DNA of 21,463 nt from JBFIHZ01 sp041601535 (lineage in GTDB: Bacteria; Pseudomonadota; Gammaproteobacteria; Xanthomonadales; SZUA-36). The notes under the pieces are model-generated. The model worked only from the letters and a program-made list of their open reading frames with translations. It made no database searches and was not told where the DNA came from. The translations under genes and the position numbers were made by a program. Shown here piece by piece: positions 1 to 8,262 of the stretch. The stretch lies in contig JBFIHZ010000025.1 of assembly GCA_041601535.1 (NCBI GenBank), positions 1-21,463 of the forward strand, read 5' to 3'. Positions within the stretch are counted from its first letter, which is position 1. Each line of letters opens with the position of its first letter.

Positions 1-195
1 TACCCCGCTATCGATATCAACCGCTCCGGCACCCGGCGCGAGGAACTGATGATCAAGCAGGACCAGCTACAGAAAATGTGGATCCTGCGCAAACTGCTGC
101 ATCCCATGGATGAAGCCCAGGCCATTGAGTTCATGCTGGACAAGATGAAAGCCACCAAAACCAATGAAGAATTCTTCAACTTCATGAAGCGTTGA
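1..195 (+). CDS. rho: Transcription termination factor Rho, C-terminal end (partial)
   Basis: Reading frame 1 is open from the first base to a TGA at 193-195 and encodes the last 64 residues of Rho, the hexameric RNA-dependent ATPase that terminates transcription. The visible segment includes the conserved AIDINRSGTRREEL stretch, the QKMWILRKLLHPM helix and the ending FFNFMKR. This closely resembles the E. coli Rho C-terminus (NRSGTR, QKMWILRK, FFEMMKR) as I recall it. The 5' part, including the primary RNA-binding domain and Walker motifs, lies outside the window. No terminator hairpin is seen between this stop and the next gene, whose ORF begins one base before the TGA, so read-through transcription is plausible. 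Confidence 0.96.
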   Translation, partial: YPAIDINRSGTRREELMIKQDQLQKMWILRKLLHPMDEAQAIEFMLDKMKATKTNEEFFNFMKR

Positions 196-2555
196 GCCTG
201 GCCGTGGGTTCAAGATTGCGCCGCAGCAGCCTGACACTCACCTGTATTCTGGCACTGTTGGCCAGTTCTGCAGCCTTTGCCGGGCAGGCACAACTGCTGA
301 ATCTGCAGCCCGACCCGGACAAAGGCACTGTCCTGCTGCAGCTGGATCAGTTGCCGGTGGACTACCTGTACGTGACCGCGCTGCAATCCGGGGTGGGCTC
401 CAACGACCTCGGGCTGGATCGGGGCCAGCTGGGCCGCAGCCGCTGGGTGCGTTTCGAGCGTTATGGCAACCGGGTACTGTTGCTGGAACCCAACCTGAAG
501 TTTCGCGCGGATAATGCGCCAGCCGCTGAGAGCCGCGCGGTGGCGGAAGCTTTTGCGCAATCGGTGCTGGCTGGTTTCGAAATCCTGAACCCCGGGGAAG
601 CCGCCGTCCGGATCGACCTGTCGGCCTTGTTGCTGGATGACATTAACCGCGTCGCAGCCCACATTGCGGAGCTGGAACAGGGAAGTTTTGCGCTGGACCC
701 GGACCGCTCAGCGATTGACCTTGATGGCATCCGCAACTTTGCACAGAACACGCTGATCCCATCCATTCTGACCCTGCAAAGCCAGGACCCGGGCGCGTTT
801 GTCGCCGCGGTGACGCCCACGCCGGACTCCCTGAGCTTACGTGTCAGCCATCAATTCATCCAACTGCCCGCAGACGGCTATCGTCCCCGGGCATTTCATC
901 CGCGTTCCGGTTATTTCGCGCTGGCGTACCGCAACTACGCGGCCGGACTGGATGAACCGATTGAGCGCAGACTGATCTATCGCCATCGACTGCAGCCCGG
1001 GCAGAACCTGACTTACTACGTCGACAATGGCACACCTGAACCCATCCGCAGTGCTTTGCTGGAGGGCGCAGCCTGGTGGTCGCAGGCATTTGACGAAGCC
1101 GGTTTCAAAAACCAGTTCAGGGTAGCGGTGCTGCCCGATGATGCCGATCCGCTGGACGTGCGTTACAACGTGATTCAATGGGTGCACCGGTCCACCCGCG
1201 GCTGGTCGTATGGCGCCAGCGTGGCCGACCCGCGCAGTGGGGAAATCATCAAGGGGCACGTCAGCCTGGGCTCGCTGCGCGTGCGCCAGGATCAACTGAT
1301 AGCCGAAGCCCTGACGGCTCCGTTCACCGCACAGGGAGACCACAGCCAGGCCGCCCAGGAGATGGCACTGGCCAGGCTGCGGCAGTTGTCCGCGCATGAG
1401 GTGGGGCATACCCTGGGCATCGACCATAACTTTGCTGCTTCATTTTCCGGTGATGCCTCGGTAATGGACTACCCTCACCCCAACCTGTATCTCACAGACG
1501 ATGGCAAGGTCGGAATTGACCGGGCCTACCGCAACGGCATCAGCCAGTGGGACAGGCTGGCTGTGCGCTATGGCTATACACCCTTTGAACCGGAACAGGA
1601 AAATGCCGGACTGATGGCCATACTCGATGAAGCACAGCGATCCGGCATCAGCTTTATTGCCGATGCCGATGCACGCCTTCCCGGCAGCGCCCACCCGGCT
1701 GCCCACCTGTGGGATAACGGTGAGGATGTGCTGGCCCGTCTGGCGGAACTGATGCAGATACGCCAGCTCGGTCTGCAGCAGTTTTCTGCCGCAGTCATGC
1801 CACCAGGCGAGCCGTTGTTTGAACTGGAGCGCAGGCTGGTACCGGTCTACCTGCTGCATCGTTATCAGGTTGAAGCGACGGCCAAACTCATGGGCGGGCT
1901 GTTTTACGATTACCGGCTTAACGGAGAGCCGGGAGCGCGCCTGCAACCCGTAGACGCCGCAACCCAGACTCGCGCCCTGAACCACCTGATGGAGCTGTTG
2001 CGGCCCGCTGCGCTGGCCCTGCCCGAAAACCTGCATTACCTGATTCCACCCCCAGCGTCGGGATACCAGCGCGACCGCGAGTTCTTTACAGGTGCAACCG
2101 GGGTCAGCTTTGATCACCTGTCACCGGTGCGGACTGGTGCCGACCTGGTCATCCAGGAAGTTTTGCAACCACAGCGCCTGGCGCGGGTGGCCGAACAACA
2201 TGCTTTGGACCAGGGCTTGCCCGGAATACAAACCGTGCTGGAAACGCTGCTGCAGGCCAGCTGGAAAGCGCCGCTGCCGGCGGATGCCTACCTGCGCGCC
2301 ATCCAGCATGAGGTCAACTGGCGGGTGCTGAATGGTCTGATCACGCTGGCGGCCCAGCCAACCACGGCAGCGCAAGTTCACGCCCATGCGCTGGCCACCC
2401 TGACTGAGCTGGCCGACCTGTTGCAAGGCAAAAAATACCGCCAGCAACCCCAGGCCAAGACGGCGGTGCACCAGATACGCAAATTCCTGGAGCGCCCGGC
2501 CGGGGAACCTGCTCCGCCGGCTGAGACCATACCGCCCGGTTCGCCCATCGGTTAA
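192..2555 (+). CDS. Exported zinc-dependent metalloprotease (metzincin-like, DUF5117/DUF5118-type)
   Basis: The 787-residue ORF starts with a signal peptide (RLRRSS, a hydrophobic run, then AFA|GQAQ near residue 30), so it probably acts in the periplasm or outside the cell. The zinc motif is HEVGHTLGIDHN: H402, E403, H406 and H412 fit the metzincin HExxHxxGxxH pattern. SVMDYP, with M425, is the matching Met-turn. The roughly 370 residues before it resemble the N-terminal domains of the zinc-dependent metalloproteases usually labelled DUF5117/DUF5118, and the C-terminus ends in a proline-rich tail. Substrate is unknown. The start is uncertain: TTG at 192 overlaps the rho stop, GTG 204 and TTG 216 are alternatives, none has a strong ribosome binding site, and 216 gives the most typical signal peptide. 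Confidence 0.88.
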   Translation: MSLAVGSRLRRSSLTLTCILALLASSAAFAGQAQLLNLQPDPDKGTVLLQLDQLPVDYLYVTALQSGVGSNDLGLDRGQLGRSRWVRFERYGNRVLLLEPNLKFRADNAPAAESRAVAEAFAQSVLAGFEILNPGEAAVRIDLSALLLDDINRVAAHIAELEQGSFALDPDRSAIDLDGIRNFAQNTLIPSILTLQSQDPGAFVAAVTPTPDSLSLRVSHQFIQLPADGYRPRAFHPRSGYFALAYRNYAAGLDEPIERRLIYRHRLQPGQNLTYYVDNGTPEPIRSALLEGAAWWSQAFDEAGFKNQFRVAVLPDDADPLDVRYNVIQWVHRSTRGWSYGASVADPRSGEIIKGHVSLGSLRVRQDQLIAEALTAPFTAQGDHSQAAQEMALARLRQLSAHEVGHTLGIDHNFAASFSGDASVMDYPHPNLYLTDDGKVGIDRAYRNGISQWDRLAVRYGYTPFEPEQENAGLMAILDEAQRSGISFIADADARLPGSAHPAAHLWDNGEDVLARLAELMQIRQLGLQQFSAAVMPPGEPLFELERRLVPVYLLHRYQVEATAKLMGGLFYDYRLNGEPGARLQPVDAATQTRALNHLMELLRPAALALPENLHYLIPPPASGYQRDREFFTGATGVSFDHLSPVRTGADLVIQEVLQPQRLARVAEQHALDQGLPGIQTVLETLLQASWKAPLPADAYLRAIQHEVNWRVLNGLITLAAQPTTAAQVHAHALATLTELADLLQGKKYRQQPQAKTAVHQIRKFLERPAGEPAPPAETIPPGSPIG

Positions 2556-2588
2556 ACTCCTAACCGGCTCTGGCCGGGCTTGCGGCAT

Positions 2589-2617
2589 AAAAAAAGCCGC
2601 CTGCTGGCGGCTTTTTT
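2589..2617. terminator. Bidirectional intrinsic terminator
   Basis: A perfect six-pair stem, GCCGCC (2596-2601) with GGCGGC (2606-2611), closes a TGCT loop. Seven A precede it and six T follow it, so each strand has a GC stem with a U tract. It lies between the converging metalloprotease gene (plus) and prpD (minus) and can end both transcripts. Confidence 0.93.
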
Positions 2618-2636
2618 CGTTTGGGCACAGCCCTGC

Positions 2637-4085
2637 TTACTTCACCCACTCATCCACAAAATCAGCCACGGGCATGGCTTCCAGCCCGCTTTGCGAAGAG
2701 CATATCTGGTCGATTTCACTGGTACGCTGATCGCCGAACTCGGCCGCCACCGCGTTACGGAATTTTTCAACCAGCACGGGGATGCCCTCGTCGCGACGCC
2801 GGCGGTGACCGATCGGGTAGCTCACTTCAACCCGCTCAGTGCTGCTGCCATCCTTGAAGAATACCTGTACCGCGTTGCCGATGCCGCGCTTTTCAGGATC
2901 GAAATAATCCTTGGTAAACGCTTCATTTTCGCGCACTTCCATGATATCCCGCAATGCGTCGATACGCGGATCCGTTGCCACCTCATCGTTATAGCTGCCG
3001 GCCGTGAGTTCACCGAAAATCAATGGCACGGCAACCATGTACTGGATGCAGTGATCGCGGTCGGCGTAATTGCTCAGTGGGCCGGTTTTATCAATGATGC
3101 GCACGCCGGCTTCCTGGGTTTCAATGGTGATTTTTTCAATTTCCGCGATGCGGTCTTTAACCTGCGGATGGAGTGTCATGGCGCATTCAACTGCGGTTTG
3201 GGCATGGAACTCGGCCGGGAAGGAAATCTTGAACAGCACGTTTTCCATGACGTAGCTGCCATAACCGCGCTGGAAGGTAAACGGCTTGCCCTTGAACAGC
3301 ACGTCGTAAAAACCCCAGACATCAGCCGTCAGCGCTGACGGGTAGCCCATTTCACCACGCATCACCATCAATGCCAGGGTAACGGCGCGGCGGCAGGCAT
3401 CACCTGCTGCCCAGCTTTTGCGTGAGCCGGTATTCGGTGCGTGACGATAGGTACGCAATGCGCCGCCGTCGATCCAGGCGTTGGAGACGGCGTCTATGAT
3501 CTGCTCGCGGCTGCCACCCAGCATGTGGGTGACCACCGCAGTTGAAGCCACGCGCACCAGCAATACGTGATCCAGACCAACCCGGTTGAAACTGTTTTCC
3601 AGTGCCAGCACACCCTGAATCTCATGCGCCTTGATCATGGCGGTGAGCACATCCTTCATGCTCAGCGGTGCCTTGCCTTCACTGACATTGCGGTGCGACA
3701 CATAATCGGCCACGGCCAGGATAGCGCCGAGATTGTCAGAAGGGTGACCCCATTCCGCCGCCAGCCAGGTGTCATTGAAATCGAGGTAACGGATCTGCAC
3801 ACCCAGGTTGAACGCAGCCTGTGCCGGTTCCAGCCGGAATGATGTGCCAGGAACACGGGAACCGCCCGGCATTTCAGCGCCCGGCACCATCGGGCCAAGC
3901 AAGCGGGTGCAGCCCGGAAACTTCATGGCCAGCATGGCGCAGGCCAGGCTGTCCATCAGGCAGTAACGCGCCGTGGAATAGGCTTCATCACTGTCAATTT
4001 CGTAGTTGCAGACGTAATCTGCTATATCGACCAGTACCTGGTCGGGCTGTGGCCGCTGGGCAGCACGAACTCCAATTTGTGACAT
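2637..4085 (-). CDS. prpD: 2-methylcitrate dehydratase PrpD (MmgE/PrpD family)
   Basis: PrpD dehydrates 2-methylcitrate to 2-methyl-cis-aconitate in the cytoplasmic methylcitrate cycle, without an iron-sulfur cluster. The protein matches the family over its whole length: DQVLVDIADYVCNYEI near the N-terminus, YCLMDSLACAM, then RYLDFNDTWLAAEWGHPSDN, the segment that carries conserved active-site residues, and SWAAGDACRRAV. From ATG 4085 the protein is 482 residues, essentially the E. coli PrpD length. An in-frame ATG at 4100 would add five residues but has no ribosome binding site; homologues begin close to the MSQ start chosen here. It is separated from prpB-prpC by a plus-strand cassette and therefore needs its own promoter. 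No acnD or prpF is present in the window, consistent with a PrpD-type pathway. Confidence 0.95.
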   Translation of the reverse strand: MSQIGVRAAQRPQPDQVLVDIADYVCNYEIDSDEAYSTARYCLMDSLACAMLAMKFPGCTRLLGPMVPGAEMPGGSRVPGTSFRLEPAQAAFNLGVQIRYLDFNDTWLAAEWGHPSDNLGAILAVADYVSHRNVSEGKAPLSMKDVLTAMIKAHEIQGVLALENSFNRVGLDHVLLVRVASTAVVTHMLGGSREQIIDAVSNAWIDGGALRTYRHAPNTGSRKSWAAGDACRRAVTLALMVMRGEMGYPSALTADVWGFYDVLFKGKPFTFQRGYGSYVMENVLFKISFPAEFHAQTAVECAMTLHPQVKDRIAEIEKITIETQEAGVRIIDKTGPLSNYADRDHCIQYMVAVPLIFGELTAGSYNDEVATDPRIDALRDIMEVRENEAFTKDYFDPEKRGIGNAVQVFFKDGSSTERVEVSYPIGHRRRRDEGIPVLVEKFRNAVAAEFGDQRTSEIDQICSSQSGLEAMPVADFVDEWVK

Positions 4086-4130
4086 GGGCAGTAATCTCAT
4101 CAGTAAGGCGAGTGGAACCCGTCATTTTAC

Positions 4131-4136
4131 TTTATA
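4131..4136 (-). promoter_or_regulatory. Candidate -10 element for prpD
   Basis: Read on the minus strand, this is TATAAA, about 45 bases upstream of the ATG at 4085. I see no convincing -35 hexamer at the usual distance, so this is a weak assignment based on position and the AT-rich hexamer. Confidence 0.35.
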
Positions 4137-4207
4137 CACTGCCTCGTGACGACCTGAATCCTGTGCCGAACACCACTTTATTGCGGCCATCCGGACGCTA
4201 GCCCGCA

Positions 4208-4216
4208 TGTTATATT
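4208..4216 (+). promoter_or_regulatory. Candidate extended -10 promoter for the b561-YceI cassette
   Basis: TGTTATATT fits an extended -10 (TGn followed by TATATT). It lies about 30 bases ahead of the GTG at 4248 and has no good -35 at 17 bases, which an extended -10 can tolerate. It shares the 160-base divergent region with prpD. Confidence 0.4.
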
Positions 4217-4247
4217 GGCCCGGATGGCCAAATGCGGAGAATGACTC

Positions 4248-4790
4248 GTGTTGAGAAACTCAGCCACTTCATGGGGATCAGTCGCGCGCAGCCTGCACTG
4301 GACCATGGCGGTGCTGATCACGGGCCAGGTGGCACTGGGGATGTATGCTCATGACCTGGCGCTGTCTCCGCGCAAGCTGGATTGGTTGATGTGGCACAAA
4401 TCGATTGGCATCTGCCTGTTGTTGCTGGCCGTCCTGCGGCTGCTGTGGGCCCTCGGCAACACCACTCCGCAAACAGCCGTGGAGTCTCCGCGCTGGCAGC
4501 GGCGGCTGGCCCGCACCAGCCACATTGCACTGTATGGTTTGCTGCTGGGGATACCGCTGAGTGGCTGGCTGATGAACTCCGCCAAAAACATCCCGTTCGA
4601 GCTGTTTCGCACCATTCCCTGGCCGCAGCTGATCAACGCCAACGAGGCGCTTGGCGAATTGCTCGAAACCGTGCATGCATATGGTGTCTGGCTGCTGATG
4701 ATACTGGTAGGCGTACACAGCACAGCGGCATTGTGGCACCACTTCGTGCGGCATGATGCCACGCTCACCAATATGCTGAGAGGCCCGTGA
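4248..4790 (+). CDS. Cytochrome b561 (di-heme membrane cytochrome, YceJ/CybB-like)
   Basis: A 180-residue integral membrane protein with four hydrophobic helices at roughly residues 18-35, 48-68, 92-109 and 146-164. Histidines H17 (RSLHWTMA), H50 (WHKSIG), H92/H143 (SHIALYG, TVHAYG) and H157 (GVHSTAALWHH) are placed like the heme ligands of bacterial cytochrome b561, which passes electrons between the quinone pool and a partner protein. The GTG start at 4248 is preceded by GGAG (4235-4238) nine bases away. The stop at 4788-4790 overlaps the next start, so it is translationally linked to the YceI gene. A b561-YceI pair is also found in E. coli (yceJ-yceI), which supports a joint role. Confidence 0.92.
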   Translation: MLRNSATSWGSVARSLHWTMAVLITGQVALGMYAHDLALSPRKLDWLMWHKSIGICLLLLAVLRLLWALGNTTPQTAVESPRWQRRLARTSHIALYGLLLGIPLSGWLMNSAKNIPFELFRTIPWPQLINANEALGELLETVHAYGVWLLMILVGVHSTAALWHHFVRHDATLTNMLRGP

Positions 4791-5425
4791 TGCCGCGCCG
4801 TAAACTGCTGGCATACCGGCTGGCAGTGCGTTTCAGAAGCTGGCCACAAACCGGCACTGGCGTGCTGGCCGGATTTGCGCTGATGCTGGGCATGCTGGCC
4901 TCGCCAGCTTTTGGCCAGCCCCGCTGGAACGCGGTGACAGCCGACAGCAACCTCGAGTATTTCGCCAGTTTCGAAGGCGCACCGGCGCCCGGCCGGTTTA
5001 ACGAGTTTGACGTCTGTCTGGTATTCGATCCGGCCGACTCCAGCCGTTTCACCCTGCAGGTGCGGGTTGCTGTCGCTTCGGCAACCATGGGCAACAGCGA
5101 GATCAACCAGGCCATAAGAGAAACCGAATGGTTCGATGTCGATCGCTTCCCGCAGGCCGTGTTCCATGCCCAACACGTCACAATGGTTGATTCCACCCAC
5201 TTCATCGCTTCAGGTGAACTAACGCTTAAGGGCGTTTCCCGGCCACTGCAATTGCCTTTCAGTTGGAACGGGGATGCAGACAAGGCGGAACTGCGTGGAT
5301 CGATAGAGTTGTCACGCGGTGATTTTTCCATCGGTAGCGGAGAATGGGCGGAGGCCGACAGTATCGGTCAGCAGGTACGGGTAGACTACTCCGTCTGGCT
5401 TGAACGGGACCCAAACAGCCAGTGA
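4790..5425 (+). CDS. YceI family periplasmic protein
   Basis: A 211-residue exported protein. A long basic N-region is followed by a hydrophobic segment (VLAGFALMLGMLASPAFG) with likely cleavage after AFG near residue 42. The mature part has YceI/lipocalin-like features: WFDVDRFPQAVFHAQHV, the GELTLKGVSRPLQLPF strand pair, and a C-terminal GDFSIGSGEW. YceI proteins bind isoprenoid lipids, possibly including quinones; the exact cargo here is unknown. ATG 4790 overlaps the cytochrome b561 stop (TGATG) and has GAGAGG upstream. A GTG at 4787 is a less likely start. It is co-translated with the b561 gene before it and overlaps the YceI-like gene after it. Confidence 0.92.
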   Translation: MPRRKLLAYRLAVRFRSWPQTGTGVLAGFALMLGMLASPAFGQPRWNAVTADSNLEYFASFEGAPAPGRFNEFDVCLVFDPADSSRFTLQVRVAVASATMGNSEINQAIRETEWFDVDRFPQAVFHAQHVTMVDSTHFIASGELTLKGVSRPLQLPFSWNGDADKAELRGSIELSRGDFSIGSGEWAEADSIGQQVRVDYSVWLERDPNSQ

Positions 5426-5433
5426 GGAACATC

Positions 5434-6165
5434 TTGACTGCCCACCTCAGGACACTATGCACCCTGCTGTTGGCAGTGCTTGTTACCGGCTCGTGCACAT
5501 CCCGGCACCCCCCCGGCGCTGCCGCCACAGAGCCGGCCCGGCAAGCCTTTCCAATGGCCGACTACCAGGCCGCCACCGACGGCGCGACGCTTTACCGTCT
5601 GCTGCCACGCAACTCCACGGTCGATATTCTTGTACGCCGCGGCGGCACCCTGGCGCGTTTTGGACACGATCACGTCATCAGCGCTGTGCCCGGCCAGGCC
5701 TGGGCGATCATTCCGGCGGCGGAGAATGCCTGGGCCCGCGCCGACATACACCTGGAACTCAACCACCTGGAGGTGGACCGGCAAGACGCGCGTGATCGTT
5801 TCCGGCTTGATACCACTCCGTCACAGCAAGACATAGATAAAACGCGTGAAAACATGCTCGGCAAGGTTCTCGAAGCCGACCAGTGGCCGGAAGCGCGCCT
5901 GCATCTGCGCTGGAAGAAAACCGCGGGAATGGTCCAGACCGCTCAGCTCACCGTGGCACTGCACGGACGTTCGCGTCAACTGAGCGTGCCCTTCAGCCTG
6001 CAGACGACGGCCCAGGACAAGCTGCTGGCCAGTGGCAGCTTCGCTCTGAGGCAATCAGACTTCGGTATTACGCCGTTCAGCATCCTGGGTGGTGGTCTGC
6101 AGGTACAGGATGAAGTGATGCTGCATTTCCGGGTTGAGGCCGAACCCGTGCTGACCACCAATTAA
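5434..6165 (+). CDS. YceI-like domain protein, probable lipoprotein
   Basis: The N-terminus has a hydrophobic segment ending VLVTGSC, a loose lipobox that suggests lipid attachment at the cysteine. The domain that follows is a divergent YceI-like barrel: STVDILVRRGGTLARFGHDHVISA carries the GH(D/N)H motif of this subgroup, and VALHGRSRQLSVPF and DFGITPFSILGGGLQVQDEV match the later YceI strands. It is a separate paralogue from the preceding YceI gene, not a recent duplication, since the two share little sequence. The start is ambiguous. TTG 5434 has GAGG six bases upstream and is used here. GTG 5422, overlapping the previous stop, lacks a ribosome binding site and would add four residues. Confidence 0.85.
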   Translation: MTAHLRTLCTLLLAVLVTGSCTSRHPPGAAATEPARQAFPMADYQAATDGATLYRLLPRNSTVDILVRRGGTLARFGHDHVISAVPGQAWAIIPAAENAWARADIHLELNHLEVDRQDARDRFRLDTTPSQQDIDKTRENMLGKVLEADQWPEARLHLRWKKTAGMVQTAQLTVALHGRSRQLSVPFSLQTTAQDKLLASGSFALRQSDFGITPFSILGGGLQVQDEVMLHFRVEAEPVLTTN

Positions 6166-6195
6166 CGAACTGACTGGTTTTATTTCTGACCAAAA

Positions 6196-6224
6196 CAAAC
6201 AAGCCGGCAACGCCGGCTTGTTTG
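6196..6224. terminator. Bidirectional intrinsic terminator
   Basis: A 13-pair perfect stem (CAAACAAGCCGGC with GCCGGCTTGTTTG) around an AAC loop. T-rich ends follow on both strands, the minus strand continuing as TTTGTTTT. It separates the converging YceI-like gene (plus) and prpC (minus). Confidence 0.9.
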
Positions 6225-6239
6225 CGATGGCAGCTGAAC

Positions 6240-7361
6240 CTAGCGTTTCTCGATAGGTACGTAAGGCCGGTCGGCCGGGCCAATATAGTCTGCACCCGGA
6301 CGGATAATGCGGTTGTTGGCACGTTGCTCAAAACAATGAGCCGACCAGCCGGTTACACGCGACATCACAAAGATCGGCGTGAACAACTTGGTGGGAATTC
6401 CCATGAAATTGTAGGCGCTGGCATGAAAAAAGTCCGCATTGGCAAACATGTTTTTCTGCTCTTTCATGGTGCGCTCCACCGCTTCGGAAACCGCATACAA
6501 CACGGTATCTTTCTTCAGTTCCGACAGCTTACGCGACCATTCCTTGATGATGGCATTACGCGGGTCGCGCAAACGGTAAACCGCGTGCCCAAAGCCCATA
6601 ATCAATTCCTTGGCCTCCAGCTTGCGCAGCACGTCCGCCGTGGCCTCTTCCGGAGATGAATACTTTTCAATCATTTCCATGGCCGCTTCGTTGGCGCCGC
6701 CGTGCAGCGGGCCGCGCAAGGAACCAATGGCCGCGGTGACGCAGGAATGCAAATCGGACAGGGTCGAGGCACACACGCGGGCGGTAAAGGTTGAGGCATT
6801 GAATTCATGCTCGGCATACAGGATCAGCGACACATCCATCACCCGGCTTTCCATCTCGCTGGGTTCTTCGCCATGCAACAGGTGGAGGAAATGGGCACCG
6901 ATACTGTCGTCATCGGTTTGCGTTTCAATCCGCACCCCTTCATGACTGAAGCGGTACCAGTACACCAGCATGGAGGGGAATGATGCCAACAGGCGTTCAG
7001 CGACTTTCAGCTGATTGGAAAAATCACCTTCAGGTTCGACATTACCGAGAAATGAACAACCGGTGCGCAATACGTCCATCGGGTGGGCATCCGCGGGAAT
7101 CCGCTCCAGCACTTCTTTCAGTGCCTGGGGTAATCCGCGCAGGCTTTTCAGACGGGCTTTCCACTCATCCAGCTCAGCCTGGTTGGGCAATTCCCCTTTC
7201 AGGATCAGGTGTGACACTTCGTAGAAGGTTGACCCGCCTGCCAGTTCCACGACATCGTAGCCACGGTAGCGCAGGCTGTTGCCTTCCGCGCCCACGGTGC
7301 ATACTGCGGTTTGTCCCGCCGATTGACCGCGTAATCCGGCCCCGGTATTTTTCTCAGCCAT
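6240..7361 (-). CDS. prpC: 2-methylcitrate synthase PrpC
   Basis: A 373-residue citrate synthase family enzyme that condenses propionyl-CoA with oxaloacetate. The catalytic triad is visible: H220 in GSLRGPLHGGANE, H259 in GFGHAVYRLRDPRN and D310 in NADFFHASAYNFMG. The C-terminal NRIIRPGADYIGP matches methylcitrate synthases. Length and context (directly after prpB) favour PrpC over the housekeeping, longer GltA. ATG 7361 has GAGGA upstream and overlaps the prpB stop by eight bases. An in-frame start at 7403 lies well inside prpB and is unlikely. Expressed with mdh and prpB. Confidence 0.95.
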   Translation of the reverse strand: MAEKNTGAGLRGQSAGQTAVCTVGAEGNSLRYRGYDVVELAGGSTFYEVSHLILKGELPNQAELDEWKARLKSLRGLPQALKEVLERIPADAHPMDVLRTGCSFLGNVEPEGDFSNQLKVAERLLASFPSMLVYWYRFSHEGVRIETQTDDDSIGAHFLHLLHGEEPSEMESRVMDVSLILYAEHEFNASTFTARVCASTLSDLHSCVTAAIGSLRGPLHGGANEAAMEMIEKYSSPEEATADVLRKLEAKELIMGFGHAVYRLRDPRNAIIKEWSRKLSELKKDTVLYAVSEAVERTMKEQKNMFANADFFHASAYNFMGIPTKLFTPIFVMSRVTGWSAHCFEQRANNRIIRPGADYIGPADRPYVPIEKR

Positions 7362-8262
7362 GATGTTCCTCTTTTTCCTTGGTGTCTGATTCGGGCTGGG
7401 CAAAGAGTTCGTCCAGCTTGCGTTCGTAATCGTGATAGCCCAGGTAGGAATAAAGTTCCTCGCGGGTCTGCATGATGTCCAGCACGTCGCGCTGGTGTCC
7501 GTCCGACAATAACGCGCGGTAGACCGTTTCAGCGGCGCGGTTCATCGCGCGGTAGGCCGAACAGCAATACAGCACGATATCCACCCCGGCCTGCCCCAGT
7601 TCAGGGGTGGTGAACAGGGGCGTATGACCGAATTCGGTGATATTGGCCAGGATGGGCACTCCGACCGCCTGCTTGAACCCGGCGTATTGTTCTATCTCGC
7701 GCATGGCCTCCGGAAAGATCATGTCAGCGCCGGCTTCCACGCAGGCCACGGCCCGTTCCACCGTCTTTTCCATACCTTCAACCGCCAGTGCGTCCGTGCG
7801 CGCCATGATGACAAAGCTGTCATCCGTGCGGGCATCAACTGCCGCCTTGATACGGTCAACCATTTCATCACGGGAGACCACCGCTTTGCCCGGACGGTGA
7901 CCGCAGCGCTTGGTGCTGACCTGGTCCTCGATATGAATGGCGGCAGCGCCGGCACGACTCAGAGTCTTGACGGTACGAGCAATATTGAATGCGCCGCCAA
8001 AGCCGGTGTCCGCATCAACCAGCAGCGGCAATTCGCTGGCCGCGGTGATGCGCTCCACGTCGGTAACCACATCGTCCAGGCTGGAAATACCCAGGTCAGG
8101 CAAGCCCAGTGAATTGGCGGCCAGGCCACCGCCGGAGAGGTAGATAGCCTTGTGGCCCAGCGCCTGCGCCATTTTCGCGGTATAGGCATTGATCGTGCCT
8201 ACCACCTGCAGTGGCGCATGCTCTGCCACGGCGGCCCTGAACCTGGCGCCCGCTGTAATCAA
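7354..8262 (-). CDS. prpB: 2-methylisocitrate lyase PrpB
   Basis: A 302-residue enzyme of the isocitrate lyase/PEP mutase superfamily that splits 2-methylisocitrate into pyruvate and succinate. The signature KRCGH at 118-122 carries the catalytic C120. VDADTGFG at 82-89 supplies magnesium and substrate contacts, and YLSGGGLAA and ARTDA are typical of PrpB. The start is TTG 8262, inside a four-base TTGA overlap with the mdh stop, with GAGGAT a few bases upstream. The stop overlaps the start of prpC. Such overlaps indicate translational coupling from mdh through prpC. PrpB is favoured over oxaloacetate decarboxylase or phosphonopyruvate hydrolase because prpC is adjacent. Confidence 0.95.
   Translation of the reverse strand: MITAGARFRAAVAEHAPLQVVGTINAYTAKMAQALGHKAIYLSGGGLAANSLGLPDLGISSLDDVVTDVERITAASELPLLVDADTGFGGAFNIARTVKTLSRAGAAAIHIEDQVSTKRCGHRPGKAVVSRDEMVDRIKAAVDARTDDSFVIMARTDALAVEGMEKTVERAVACVEAGADMIFPEAMREIEQYAGFKQAVGVPILANITEFGHTPLFTTPELGQAGVDIVLYCCSAYRAMNRAAETVYRALLSDGHQRDVLDIMQTREELYSYLGYHDYERKLDELFAQPESDTKEKEEHHG

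Noticed and set aside
2580..3338. Plus-strand open frame of 252 codons opposite prpD
   Set aside because: It begins inside the terminator hairpin and is wholly antisense to the conserved PrpD C-terminal region.
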